DNA of 64,000 nt from Bacteroidales bacterium (GCA_017619675.1 JAFZRX010000002.1:1-64000), one strand, 5' to 3'; numbered from the stretch's first letter, positions 26,416 to 35,207 are shown. The notes: a model not told the origin generated them from the letters alone. Made by a program: numbers and translations.

Positions 26416-27375
26416 ATGGAAGGTCTTAGAACATTTTTCAGGAGAAATCCGCTGATTGTAGCCATGATAGCCGGCGTGACCATCTATCTGGTATATCACT
26501 GGATACCCGCCCTGCATCCTGCCGGCCCCGTCCTGGAAAAGGCCGTCCTGACCATACAGCCAATACTCATATTCATGATGCTGTTCCTGCAGTTCAGCCG
26601 CACTTCCCCGCACGACCTCAAGTTCCGACGCTGGCACCTGTACCTGCTCATAATCCAGACGCTCGTATGCCTCGCCAGCGCCGCCGCCCTCTTCTTTGTG
26701 AAGGGCGATGTGGCGCGCGTGCTCCTGGAGGCGTTCATGCTCTGCTGGATCTGTCCCACGGCGATAGCCGCAGGGGTGGTCACTGAGAAGATAGGAGGAA
26801 GCATCTCCGGGGTGATGTCCTACATAATCCTCATCAACCTGCTGGTTTCCATACTGATACCGCTGGTATTCCCTATGGTTCACCCCAATCCGGACCAGAG
26901 TTTCCTGTCCTCCTTCCTGACGCTGCTGGGCAAGGTATTCCCCACCCTGATCATGCCTGCGGCTGCCGCCTGGCTGATCAGGTACACAATGCCCCGCGCC
27001 CAGCGCTTCTTCATGAGGAACTATGGCAAGGCCTTCCAGATATGGCTCGTGAGCCTTTGCCTTGCCATAATAATAACGACACGTTCCATTGTGCGCAGCG
27101 AACTCCCCTGGTGGTCACTGCTGCTCATTGGACTGGTACCTGCAGTCAGCTGCCTCTGCCAGTTTGCCATAGGCCACAGGATAGGCGACAAGTTCGGCAA
27201 GGTGGAAAACATCACCGCCGGCCAGGCCCTGGGCCAGAAGAACACCACCCTGATGATCTGGATAGGCTACGTGTTCCTCAACCCCCTGACCTCCATTGCC
27301 GGCGGCATCTACTGCATCTGCCACAACCTTGTCAACTCCGCGGAAATCTCCCGCCGCAACCGCACTAACGGCTGA
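26416..27375 (+). CDS. BASS-type transporter (bile acid:sodium symporter family)
   Basis: The protein has 319 residues from ATG 26416 (MEGLRTFFRR) and nine to ten membrane helices. TEKIGGSISG (near residue 125) and NITAGQALGQKNTTLMIW (near residue 270) are the two crossover-type motifs of the BASS fold. It likely imports an organic anion with sodium; the substrate is not known and need not be bile acid. It stands alone between the divergent M13 peptidase and a convergent LRR gene. Confidence 0.87.
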   Translation: MEGLRTFFRRNPLIVAMIAGVTIYLVYHWIPALHPAGPVLEKAVLTIQPILIFMMLFLQFSRTSPHDLKFRRWHLYLLIIQTLVCLASAAALFFVKGDVARVLLEAFMLCWICPTAIAAGVVTEKIGGSISGVMSYIILINLLVSILIPLVFPMVHPNPDQSFLSSFLTLLGKVFPTLIMPAAAAWLIRYTMPRAQRFFMRNYGKAFQIWLVSLCLAIIITTRSIVRSELPWWSLLLIGLVPAVSCLCQFAIGHRIGDKFGKVENITAGQALGQKNTTLMIWIGYVFLNPLTSIAGGIYCICHNLVNSAEISRRNRTNG

Positions 27376-27441
27376 TTATCGGCGGAGAGGCAATCAATGC
27401 GATACCGACGCAGCAAACACTCTTGTAACTATCTTTTTCAT
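27376..27441 (-). pseudogene. Orphan signal-peptide remnant
   Basis: On the minus strand an ATG at 27439-27441 begins MKKIVTRVFAA and then goes out of frame; removing one base gives VGIALIAS, together a textbook signal sequence, before a stop next to the end of the BASS gene. Nothing recognisable follows. It lies just past the stop of the LRR gene, which itself lacks a signal peptide. It is either the stump of a deleted exported protein or a chance match. Confidence 0.35.
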
Positions 27442-27459
27442 ATTTCCATAATGGAATTT

Positions 27460-28932
27460 TTAACCGACGAGGCTCTCCAGGAACGGGATCAGTTCTCTTG
27501 AAACTGATTTGCCAAGGCGGTTCCTTCCGGGATCCGGTAGATTGACCATTGAGCTGAACACCAGGTTGCCCGCACTGTCCGCTACCTCAGCCTCAGGCAT
27601 ACGAGAGTAATAGATATCCTTTGCAGCGTCCCGGTAATAATAATTGAACCACTCGGTGCAGCCAAGTTGCTCCAGCACCTGCTTCTGGCCTTCACGGTCC
27701 GACCACATCCCTCCCTTATCTGCGGTTGTCACAGTTGCTATGACTTCAATCCCTTTATTGTGGAATGCCTGGTAGAAAGCCTTCAACTGTTCCATAAGCG
27801 CGATAGACGGTTCGCACCAGGGAGCCCAATACAAGAAGACCGTATACTTGTTCTTTTTTGTTATCCCCTTCATTGTAAACGGCCTTCCATTGAGGTCCAC
27901 AAGTGTCCCTTCATACCATCTCTGGCCAAAGACAGGTATTTCTACATTGCTAATGTCAAAGCCATAACCGTCCTGTTGGTACAGGAGTTCCTCAAGGATA
28001 TATCTGGCATCCCTGGACTGAAGGTATGACTGTGGAATCTGGCCGGACAGACGGTTCTCACAAAGCCTGAGTTCACGACCCACTTTAGCCAAGGAAGCCG
28101 GAGGCGTCCCTGTAAACCCATTTCCGGCAATATTCACTTTTTTAAGTACGGGAGAATCACCTATGCTTGACGGGATGGGACCTTCCATTTTTTCATTCAT
28201 GCAGAGATTAACTTCTGCAAGGGACTTCATGCCGGCAAACACATCGGGAACGGAAGTGATGGACGTGTCGGACAGATAAAGGGTGTCAAGGTTAGTCAGC
28301 TTCTGTATGGAAGCAGGCAGCGGACCGGCCAGATCAGGCTGATAATAGAAGGAGATAGATTTGAGAATGCTCCCGAAATCGCCTATACAATCCGGTACCT
28401 GACCTTTCATCCGGCGCTTTTCAAAACTGCTGCAGCTTATATACAACTTGGTAAAGTTCACTTTGTCCTCAAAGAAGATTCCCGGCCAGGTCTTTCCCGG
28501 AATCCAGGGATCTTCCCAGTTGCGGGCGTCAACCGCCTCGTAGAACTGCTCCAGGACCTTGAACGCCTTGGTCAGATTGGAATGGATGCCCTGCGTGAAA
28601 GAAAGGACCATTGTCCTGGCGTTCTTTCCAACCTTGAACAACAGGGTAACTTTCCCCTTCCTCTTTTCATAGGTAAGGTTGGACTTGAATGTGATGACCA
28701 GGGCAGACTCCCCCAGGGAGGTTGTCCGTTTGACGGAGATCCATGGTTTGGCGGATTCCTCAACGGTTGCCTTAGGAAGAGGTAAATCCTTGAATTTGAT
28801 GGTGAGTGTACCTCCTTTCTGGGAAACGGTAACGGCACGGGACCTTATGGAACTAAGGGATTTGCTGTCCAGGTTCAGGCTCTGGTTTGTACCTGTGGGA
28901 CGCTGCTTTACGGGTTCAATGATACGTGACAT
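27460..28932 (-). CDS. BACON-like / leucine-rich repeat / monothiol thioredoxin-like protein
   Basis: The protein has 490 residues. Residues 30-115 look like a BACON-type beta domain, 120-160 like the helical cap before LRRs, 175-305 hold plant-type leucine-rich repeats (GPLPASIQKLTNL, GPIPSSIG, LSGQIP), and 335-490 are an AhpC/TlpA-like thioredoxin fold. The active site reads W-C373-EP-S376, so the second cysteine of CxxC is Ser. The start ATG 28932 is forced by a stop four codons upstream, and no signal peptide is present although every domain is of an exported type. It may be N-terminally truncated or a recombinant gene. The substrate is unknown. Confidence 0.8.
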   Translation of the reverse strand: MSRIIEPVKQRPTGTNQSLNLDSKSLSSIRSRAVTVSQKGGTLTIKFKDLPLPKATVEESAKPWISVKRTTSLGESALVITFKSNLTYEKRKGKVTLLFKVGKNARTMVLSFTQGIHSNLTKAFKVLEQFYEAVDARNWEDPWIPGKTWPGIFFEDKVNFTKLYISCSSFEKRRMKGQVPDCIGDFGSILKSISFYYQPDLAGPLPASIQKLTNLDTLYLSDTSITSVPDVFAGMKSLAEVNLCMNEKMEGPIPSSIGDSPVLKKVNIAGNGFTGTPPASLAKVGRELRLCENRLSGQIPQSYLQSRDARYILEELLYQQDGYGFDISNVEIPVFGQRWYEGTLVDLNGRPFTMKGITKKNKYTVFLYWAPWCEPSIALMEQLKAFYQAFHNKGIEVIATVTTADKGGMWSDREGQKQVLEQLGCTEWFNYYYRDAAKDIYYSRMPEAEVADSAGNLVFSSMVNLPDPGRNRLGKSVSRELIPFLESLVG

Positions 28933-28948
28933 GTGGATACAGGTTTAG

Positions 28949-28986
28949 TTTTGATAAATCTAGTCATTATTAATGATTTATCAAAA
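28949..28986. repeat. 12-bp perfect inverted repeat upstream of the LRR gene
   Basis: TTTTGATAAATC (28949-28960) and GATTTATCAAAA (28975-28986) are perfect inverted repeats with a 14-base spacer, bracketed further out by AGG and CCT. There is no T run on either strand, so it is not a standard terminator. It lies 17 bases before the LRR gene start and 36 bases after the end of the upstream gene; an operator or an mRNA hairpin are both possible. Confidence 0.6.
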
Positions 28987-29022
28987 CCTGATGCCTGTCG
29001 ACGGCCTGGGTGGGACCTGATT

Positions 29023-29943
29023 TTATTTAAGGACGGAGAGGCGGGCCTGGGCGGAGAGACGCTCGTTTTCCGTGGGGGCGTATTTGGCCAGGAGGGCCAG
29101 GTATTTCTTTTCGGTCTTCTTGTCGTTTGTCTTGCGGGCTATAAGGACGCTGTTCTTGATGGCGGTGTAGTCGTCAGGAACGGACTTGAGGACCTTGGCG
29201 TAGCGCTTGAGGGCCTCCTTGGGATTGTCCTTGTATGTCTGGTAGTAGGCGGCCACGTCGTTCTGGAAGACAACGTTCTTGCACTTGTAGTCGATCATCT
29301 TCTGGGCGGCGTCCTTGAAGGCCTCGTAGGCCGTGGGGGTGCCTATCTGATACAGTTCGTAGCAGTACTGCTGGATGGATTCCTCGAATTCCTCCTGGGT
29401 GACAGGGTCTCCGGCGAACACCCAGGCCGGCTTTGACTTGTAATGATAGTCGATGAGGGCGTTAAGGCCCTGGGAAGTGAGGTCAGGGCTGTCGCCCTCG
29501 TAGGTGATGAGGGAGGTGAGCCTGGCCAGGCGCAGTTCCAGGTTCAGGGGGTCCAGCCTTATGGCCTGGTCCATGGCCTGGGTCGCGGTCCCGAACATGT
29601 CGTCGTCAAAGATGGTCTTCTGGAAATAGTTGACGTCCCTGTCCAGGGAATCCTTGAGGGAGAATACCGGTGGTTCGCCAAGATACTTTTCCTGGTCCAT
29701 GGGCACTATAGTGGTGGATGCGGCCTTGGTATAATAGTACGCCCACTTGGCCTGGAGCATGTTTATGTCTTCAGGATAGGCGGCTTCCCATTCAGTGATA
29801 AGGGTCTCTATACCGACACCGGCGGGGCCGAGGCGGTTGGATACGGTATTGTATCTCTGAAGGAAATCTTCCGCGGTGCGCTGCTGGGCGAAGGCCCCCG
29901 CGCAAAGCGCCATGGACAGTAAAAGCAGATATATCTTTCTCAT
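29023..29943 (-). CDS. Exported helical-repeat (TPR-like) protein
   Basis: The protein has 306 residues with a cleavable signal (MRKIYLLLLSMALCAGAFAQ) and then all-alpha sequence. Segments such as ATQAMDQAIRLDPLNLELRLARL, NPKEALKRYAKVLKSVPDDY and EKKYLALLAKYAPTE are TPR-like, with the Ala/Pro spacing of TPR units. It is a periplasmic protein of unknown partner. The stop of the upstream methyltransferase is 2 bases before its ATG, so the two are in one operon. The start ATG 29943 gives the better signal than the TTG six bases upstream. Confidence 0.8.
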   Translation of the reverse strand: MRKIYLLLLSMALCAGAFAQQRTAEDFLQRYNTVSNRLGPAGVGIETLITEWEAAYPEDINMLQAKWAYYYTKAASTTIVPMDQEKYLGEPPVFSLKDSLDRDVNYFQKTIFDDDMFGTATQAMDQAIRLDPLNLELRLARLTSLITYEGDSPDLTSQGLNALIDYHYKSKPAWVFAGDPVTQEEFEESIQQYCYELYQIGTPTAYEAFKDAAQKMIDYKCKNVVFQNDVAAYYQTYKDNPKEALKRYAKVLKSVPDDYTAIKNSVLIARKTNDKKTEKKYLALLAKYAPTENERLSAQARLSVLK

Positions 29944-29945
29944 AA

Positions 29946-31106
29946 TCAATAAATGTTCATTCTGATGCGGCGGGCCTGCGGGAGCAGGTTGTTGCAGCGG
30001 GTCCCAAGGTTCTTCACGAATCCCAGCGGATGGCCCTGGAAGCAGACCGCGAGGTATCCGAGAGGGGCTTCCGGGAGCCGTATGCTGTCCCTGTGAAGGA
30101 ACGCGAGCGCCGTGTCACGGTCAAGTTCCACCAAAGGGTATGCCGTACGGTCGAACGCCAGGCTCTGCGCATAGTCACAGTCCGGTACAAAGTCCTTGCC
30201 TTTCTGCACGCCCTTGCTTATCCCTTCCTTCAGGGGACGGAGGGATGAAAGGCTGCCGCGGCGCTCTCCCCCTTCGCTCTCCTTGACCAGGGCGCCGGCC
30301 CACTGGCCTTCGCCGGGCACTTCGCCCGGCACCAGCATGTGGCCGCAGCGCGTGGTGCGAACGCCGGAGGGCGCATCGGCAGGAGGAATAATCCTGCCCC
30401 CAAGCTCACGGGCGGCCCATTCCAGGTTGTCGTCGTTCTCCTCCTCCTCGAAGGTGCAGGTGGAGTATATCAGCAGGCCGCCCTGGCGGAGGGCGGGCCA
30501 GGCGTCAGCCAGGATCCGCCTCTGGCGGGCGGCGCAGAGTTTCACCACCTCCGGGCTCCACTCCTCCATGGCGCGTTGGTCCTTGCGGAACATGCCTTCC
30601 CCGGAGCAGGGCACATCGGCCACTATCACGTCAAAGAAACTTCCGAGCGAAGCGAAGGCGGCGGGATCCACACTGGTCACCACCACGTTGGGATCGCCCC
30701 AGAGGGTGACGTTGTCGCAAAGGACGGAGGCGCGCTGGCGCATCACTTCGTTCGCCACCAGCAGGAATCCGTCTCCGCAGCGGAGGCGCAGCGACGCGGC
30801 AAGGTCCGTAGTCTTGCCGCCCGGCGCGGCGCAGAGGTCCAGGACGCGGAGGTCCTTGCCATCGGGCGCGAGCCTTCTGAACAGCTCTCCCACGAACATT
30901 GCGGAAGAGTCCTGCACATAGTAGCATCCCGCGTGGAAAAGCGGGTCCAGGGTGAACTGGAGGCGGGATTCAAGCACATAGCCGTACGGACTCCATTCAA
31001 CGCGGGAGGCCCCCTGCGGGGGCTCTATCGCCTTGAAGGGATTGATCCTTATGGACACCGAAGCGGGCATCCCAAGGCAGGACAGGGCCAGTGCGTGTCC
31101 GTCCAT
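29946..31106 (-). CDS. RsmF-like rRNA (cytosine-5) methyltransferase
   Basis: The protein has 386 residues. The SAM-binding motif is LDLCAAPGGKTTDLA near 90; motif IV DVPCSGEGMFRK and motif VI YSTCTF carry the two catalytic cysteines of the NOL1/NOP2/Sun family. A C-terminal domain of about 130 residues (ending LLPQARRIRMN) is the RsmF-type RNA-binding part. It methylates a cytosine in 16S rRNA or possibly tRNA. The N-terminus is shorter than usual: the family helix before SIRINPFKA is mostly missing because the ATG lies right after the stop of the upstream gene. Confidence 0.9.
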   Translation of the reverse strand: MDGHALALSCLGMPASVSIRINPFKAIEPPQGASRVEWSPYGYVLESRLQFTLDPLFHAGCYYVQDSSAMFVGELFRRLAPDGKDLRVLDLCAAPGGKTTDLAASLRLRCGDGFLLVANEVMRQRASVLCDNVTLWGDPNVVVTSVDPAAFASLGSFFDVIVADVPCSGEGMFRKDQRAMEEWSPEVVKLCAARQRRILADAWPALRQGGLLIYSTCTFEEEENDDNLEWAARELGGRIIPPADAPSGVRTTRCGHMLVPGEVPGEGQWAGALVKESEGGERRGSLSSLRPLKEGISKGVQKGKDFVPDCDYAQSLAFDRTAYPLVELDRDTALAFLHRDSIRLPEAPLGYLAVCFQGHPLGFVKNLGTRCNNLLPQARRIRMNIY

Positions 31107-31107
31107 G

Positions 31108-31563
31108 TCAGAACTTGAAATTGCCGTTTATGTTGGAAAGGTCCACGCCTTCCGGGGCGCGGCCTTCCGACACGGCCACAAGGCCGTCCACTATCTTGTC
31201 AAGGCCTTCCTGGATCTTTCCGCCCAGCATGGCCTTCATCATGAAGTTCAACTGCGCGGAGACTTCAATCCAGAAATCCGTCCTGTTCTCAGGGGCCTGG
31301 TCAAAGTGAAGGATTATCTCAAAATGGAAGGGAGCGTTGTCATCTTCCAGTTCTATCAGGTAATAGGGCTCCCTGCGGGTGACCTTCACCCCTAACTTGA
31401 AACCCTGTACGGTAGCCTCTATCGTGTCATAGGTGGCGGTAACCTGTTCGCGCTTGTCCGGGGGAAGCATTTGGGTAAAATTGCGCATGTCCGCAAAGCC
31501 CATGTAAAGTTCGTATGGCGGGCGCGATACGGTTCCGTGTTTGCTCTTGTATTCTGCCAACAT
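31108..31563 (-). CDS. SRPBCC-like cytosolic protein of unknown function
   Basis: The protein has 151 residues from ATG 31563 (MLAEYKSKHG). It is conserved in Bacteroidota as a small soluble protein with START/polyketide-cyclase-like strand pattern: TATYDTIEATVQGFKLGV, PYYLIELEDD, FHFEIILHF and a long C-terminal helix (FMMKAMLGGKIQEGLDKIVDG). Such folds bind hydrophobic ligands, but no ligand is known. No signal or membrane segment. First gene of a short operon with the RNA methyltransferase, whose ATG lies one base past its stop, and the TPR-like gene. Confidence 0.75.
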   Translation of the reverse strand: MLAEYKSKHGTVSRPPYELYMGFADMRNFTQMLPPDKREQVTATYDTIEATVQGFKLGVKVTRREPYYLIELEDDNAPFHFEIILHFDQAPENRTDFWIEVSAQLNFMMKAMLGGKIQEGLDKIVDGLVAVSEGRAPEGVDLSNINGNFKF

Positions 31564-31568
31564 TTTTC

Positions 31569-31596
31569 TATTTTTGTGCACTCGAAGACAAAGGTA
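31569..31596. promoter_or_regulatory. Divergent promoters of the SRPBCC-like and Nudix genes
   Basis: TACCTTTG on the minus strand (31589-31596) lies 25 bases before the SRPBCC-like ATG, and TATTTTTG on the plus strand (31569-31576) lies 34 bases before the Nudix ATG. The two transcription units therefore overlap at their 5' ends. Confidence 0.5.
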
Positions 31597-31610
31597 GCAT
31601 TTTTTCTACA

Positions 31611-32066
31611 ATGGGTAATATATACGTAGGCAGCAAGGTCATTCTCTCAAAGGAGGAACTGGGAGACGATGTCAGGGACGTAAACGCCGCAGGCGGCCTG
31701 GTCCGCAACTTAAAAGGCGAATACCTTATGATACGCCGAAACGGCATCTGGGACCTTCCCAAGGGCCATCAGGAGCCTGGAGAGGAGATTTCCGCCACCG
31801 CCCTGAGGGAAGTGTGGGAGGAGACAGGCCTGGCCAACCTTGAACTGGGAGACTTCATATGCGAGACCCGCCACTGCTACCAGCGGAACGGCTGGGTGCT
31901 GAAGCACACCTTCTGGTACAGCATGACCTGCCTGGAAGACGCCGCCCTTGTCCCGCAGACGGAGGAGAACATCACCGCCGCCGTCTGGATGGACCGCGAG
32001 GCCCTGGAGGAGGCCCTCAAGGACACTTTCCCTTCCATCCTGGAAGTTTTTGCAAATGTGCTGTAG
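31611..32066 (+). CDS. Nudix hydrolase
   Basis: The protein has 151 residues from ATG 31611. The Nudix box is complete: G52, E58, R66, E67, E70, E71, G73 in GHQEPGEEI...REVWEETGL. These residues bind Mg and hydrolyse a nucleoside diphosphate linked to another group. The N-terminal VGSKVILSKEEL and a tail ending in helix EVFANVL fit a small bacterial housecleaning enzyme; the substrate cannot be told. Longer in-frame starts upstream cross the opposite promoter and are rejected. Confidence 0.93.
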   Translation: MGNIYVGSKVILSKEELGDDVRDVNAAGGLVRNLKGEYLMIRRNGIWDLPKGHQEPGEEISATALREVWEETGLANLELGDFICETRHCYQRNGWVLKHTFWYSMTCLEDAALVPQTEENITAAVWMDREALEEALKDTFPSILEVFANVL

Positions 32067-32124
32067 GAAGGTGAAACTTTTTGAGTGTCTGCACCGTATA
32101 TAATTTACTTGACACTTCACCAAA

Positions 32125-33174
32125 ATGAAATTATCTCAATTCCAATTCAGCCTTCCAAAGGACCGCATAGCCACAGAGCCCACAAGATGGCGTGACGAAT
32201 GCAAACTGATGGTACTCAACAGGAAAACCGGAGAAATAGAGCACCGCATCTTCAAGGATATCATTGATTTTTTCGGAAAGGGAGACACCTTTGTCTTCAA
32301 CGACACCAAAGTGTTCCCCGCCCGTCTCTACGGCAAGAAGGAAAAGACCGGCGCGGACATCATGGTATTCATGCTCAGGGAACTGAACAAGGAGCAGAGG
32401 CTCTGGGACGTGATAGTCGATCCCGCCCGCAAGATCCGCATAGGCAACAAGCTCTACTTTGGCGAGGACGACAGCCTGGTGGCCGAAGTCATCGACAACA
32501 CCACCTCCCGCGGAAGGACCCTGCGTTTCCTTTACGACGGCCCGTACGACGAGTTCAAGAAAGCCCTGTTCAGCCTGGGAGAGACCCCGGTGCCCCTGTT
32601 CGTGAAGGACAAGGTGACCGAGGCTGACAAGGAGAACTTCCAGACCATATTCGCAAAGAACGAGGGAGCGGTGAGCATGCCCGCCGCAGGCGCGCATTTC
32701 AGCCGCGAACTGTTCAACAGGATGATACTCAAGGATATAAACAAGGCGTTCATCACCGTACACATGGGTATAGGACAGTTCCGCAAGGTAGACGTGGAGG
32801 ACCTTTCCAAGCACCGCATGGACGCTGAGAGGATGATCATCACGGAGGAGGCCGCACAGATAATCAACTCCACCAAAAAGGCCGGACACAAGATCCTGGC
32901 CGTGGGAGTCACCACCATCAGGGCCCTGGAGTCCTATGTCACCACGGACAAGGAGGTCAAGGCAAACGACATGTGGACCAACAAGTTCATATTCCCTCCA
33001 TACGAGTTCTCAATTCCGGACGCAATAGTTTCCAACTTCCACATGCCTGAGTCCACAATGCTCATGTCAGTGGCCGCTTTCGGAGGATTCGAGAACGTGA
33101 TGAAGGCCTACAAGGTGGCCCTCGAGGGAGACTACCGCTTCGGTCCTTACGGAGACGCCCTCCTGATTATCTAG
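32125..33174 (+). CDS. queA: S-adenosylmethionine:tRNA ribosyltransferase-isomerase
   Basis: The protein has 349 residues and makes epoxyqueuosine in tRNA by moving the ribose part of SAM onto preQ1. Motifs FNDTKVFPARL, VSMPAAGAHFS (family SxAAPTAGLHF, altered), HMGIGQFRKV (family HVGxGTFxPV, altered) and the near-universal SNFHMPESTMLMSVAAF are visible. The altered middle motifs are typical of the Bacteroidota form. A strong terminator follows at 33197. Confidence 0.95.
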   Translation: MKLSQFQFSLPKDRIATEPTRWRDECKLMVLNRKTGEIEHRIFKDIIDFFGKGDTFVFNDTKVFPARLYGKKEKTGADIMVFMLRELNKEQRLWDVIVDPARKIRIGNKLYFGEDDSLVAEVIDNTTSRGRTLRFLYDGPYDEFKKALFSLGETPVPLFVKDKVTEADKENFQTIFAKNEGAVSMPAAGAHFSRELFNRMILKDINKAFITVHMGIGQFRKVDVEDLSKHRMDAERMIITEEAAQIINSTKKAGHKILAVGVTTIRALESYVTTDKEVKANDMWTNKFIFPPYEFSIPDAIVSNFHMPESTMLMSVAAFGGFENVMKAYKVALEGDYRFGPYGDALLII

Positions 33175-33196
33175 AAGTTCACATAAAGATTTGACT

Positions 33197-33234
33197 AACT
33201 ATCCGTGTAGCGGTTTCTACACGGATAGTTTTGT
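33197..33234 (+). terminator. Intrinsic terminator after queA
   Basis: A 14-bp perfect stem (AACTATCCGTGTAG with CTACACGGATAGTT) and a six-base loop are followed by TTGTTT. It separates queA from dprA. Confidence 0.85.
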
Positions 33235-33261
33235 TTATATTGGGCGCCTAAACTTAATACT

Positions 33262-34428
33262 ATGGAAACTACAGACGAGAGGGTTGCGTTCTGCACCCTC
33301 AACCGCATTTTCGGATTCAAGCCGGCGCTGGCCCGCTGCCTGGTGGAAGGGCTGGGCGGAGCCATGGCGCCCTTCCGCCTCCGCGGGCGGGAACTGCGGG
33401 ACCTGTTCGGTCCCTTCACGGAATACCCTGACAAGATCAATGACGATGAGTTGGAGCGCAGCCGGAAGGAACTCCTCTGGCTGGAGGATCGCGGATACTC
33501 CTTCCTGACACTGGACGATTCTCACTACCCCAGGGCGCTTTTCGAGTGCCCGGACGCCCCCATGGGGCTTTACCTGCGCGGCAATACGCCCCCGGAGAGG
33601 CTGTTCAACACCGCCACGGCGGTGAGCATCGTGGGCACCAGGGACGTTTCGCCGTACGGCAGGGAGTGGACCGCGCGGATCACGGAGGCCCTGGCCGACG
33701 CCGTCCGGAGGCCGGTGATAGTGAGCGGCCTGGCCATGGGCGTGGACGTATGCGCCCATGCCGCCGCCCTGGAGCACGGCCTCCCCACCATAGGCGTGAT
33801 GGCTACCGGGATAGACGGCGTGTATCCTTCCGTGCACCGCGGCATCGCCTCCAGGATGGCGTCCACGGAAGGGTGCGCCCTGATAACGGACTATCCGCCG
33901 GGAACGCGCCCGCAGGCCATCAACTTCCTGCGGCGCAACAGGATAATAGCGGGGCTGTCGCTGGCCACGGTGCTGGTGGAGTCCAAGATGGAAGGAGGCG
34001 GAATAATCACCGCCGAACTGGCCTTCGAGTATGACCGGGAGGTGTTCGCCCTGCCCGGCAGGGCCGACGACGTGCGCTCCGAGGGCTGCAACAGGATTAT
34101 CCGGAGCAAGATAGCGGAGCCCCTGACGGATCTGCCGGGCTTCGTGTCGGCCCTGGGGCTGGGCGTGCTCACGCGCCGCAGCAAGGCGTTGCTCTCCGAG
34201 GAGATCAACCGCCTGTTCGCGGCGCAGGTCAGCCCGGAGGACCTGGCCCGCCTGCAGCAGGTGGCCGCGCTCATCAAGTCGAAGCGCGGGATAGAGATCG
34301 AGGACATCGCCGCAAAGTGCGGGATGGAATACAGGGACGCCCTCCTTTACACCGGGATGCTGGAGGGCGAAGGAATAATCTACACGGACCTGCTCAAGCG
34401 CTGTTCAATCGTCTTCAAAAATGCTTAA
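33262..34428 (+). CDS. dprA: DNA-processing protein DprA
   Basis: The protein has 388 residues. The Rossmann-like core starts with VSIVGTRDVSPYG, continues with IVSGLAMGVDVCAHAAAL, NFLRRNRIIAGLS and VLVESK...GGIITAELA, and ends with a C-terminal winged-helix domain (EIEDIAAKCGMEYRDALLY). It loads RecA onto incoming single-stranded DNA during natural transformation. The N-terminal helical (SAM-like) domain is present. The stop codon is part of the promoter of the next gene. Confidence 0.96.
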   Translation: METTDERVAFCTLNRIFGFKPALARCLVEGLGGAMAPFRLRGRELRDLFGPFTEYPDKINDDELERSRKELLWLEDRGYSFLTLDDSHYPRALFECPDAPMGLYLRGNTPPERLFNTATAVSIVGTRDVSPYGREWTARITEALADAVRRPVIVSGLAMGVDVCAHAAALEHGLPTIGVMATGIDGVYPSVHRGIASRMASTEGCALITDYPPGTRPQAINFLRRNRIIAGLSLATVLVESKMEGGGIITAELAFEYDREVFALPGRADDVRSEGCNRIIRSKIAEPLTDLPGFVSALGLGVLTRRSKALLSEEINRLFAAQVSPEDLARLQQVAALIKSKRGIEIEDIAAKCGMEYRDALLYTGMLEGEGIIYTDLLKRCSIVFKNA

Positions 34429-34433
34429 CTTTG
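34426..34433 (+). promoter_or_regulatory. Promoter -7 element of tatD, overlapping the dprA stop
   Basis: TAACTTTG begins on the TAA stop of dprA and ends six bases before the tatD ATG, so tatD and ansA can be transcribed alone, from a leaderless or nearly leaderless mRNA. Confidence 0.6.
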
Positions 34434-34439
34434 TAAGTT

Positions 34440-35207
34440 ATGTATTACATAGACACCCATACGCACAACTCGGACGCGGCTTTCGCGGGAGAAGAGGACG
34501 CCGTTATCAGGCGCTGCCTGGACGCCGGCGTCCGGATCCTGCTCCAGCCGGACGTGGATTCACGCGAGCGGGAGGCCATGTTCGCCCTCTGCAGGCGTTG
34601 GCCGGGTGTGCTCCTGCCAATGCTGGGGCTCTACCCCGGATCCGTGGACAAGGACTGGGAGAAAGAGATAGAACTGATGCTGCAGTACGCCTCTGAGAAA
34701 GTGGTGGCGATTGGGGAAATTGGCCTGGACTACCACTATGGCAAGGAGTTCAAGGAGGAGCAGAAACTGGCGCTGCGCTGGCAGCTTGAGTGGGCCGCGG
34801 GCCTCGGCCTCCCGGTGAACATCCACCTGAGGGAGGCCACGGAAGACTTCTTCGCGGTCCTGGACAGCTGCAAGGCGCTGCCGCGGAAGGGCGGCATGCA
34901 CGCTTTCAGCGGCAGCCCCGAGACCTTCCGCCGCCTCCAGTCCTACGGCGAATGGTACGTGGGCATAGGCGGCGTGGTCACCTTCAAGAACGCCTCGTTG
35001 GCAAAGACGGTGGAAGACATCCCCCTGGAGCGCATCGTCCTGGAGACTGACGCGCCGTACATGGCACCCACTCCCCTGCGCGGGACCCGCAACGACAGTT
35101 CCAACCTGCCCCTGGTGGCCGCCAAGATTGCGGAAATCAAGGGTGTCACGATAGAAGAAGTGGCGGAAACCACAACCGCCAACGCAATAAAACTGTTCAA
35201 CCTATGA
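34440..35207 (+). CDS. TatD-family metal-dependent hydrolase
   Basis: The protein has 255 residues. The metal-binding positions of the amidohydrolase-like barrel are seen: DTHTHNSD at 5-12, GEIGLDYHYG near 97, NIHLRE near 122, MHAFSG near 147 and ETDAPYMAPTPLRG near 202. Family members are metal-dependent 3'-5' DNA exonucleases or deacylases of D-aminoacyl-tRNA. The start follows a TAnnTTTG element by six bases, and the end overlaps ansA (ATGA). Confidence 0.94.
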   Translation: MYYIDTHTHNSDAAFAGEEDAVIRRCLDAGVRILLQPDVDSREREAMFALCRRWPGVLLPMLGLYPGSVDKDWEKEIELMLQYASEKVVAIGEIGLDYHYGKEFKEEQKLALRWQLEWAAGLGLPVNIHLREATEDFFAVLDSCKALPRKGGMHAFSGSPETFRRLQSYGEWYVGIGGVVTFKNASLAKTVEDIPLERIVLETDAPYMAPTPLRGTRNDSSNLPLVAAKIAEIKGVTIEEVAETTTANAIKLFNL

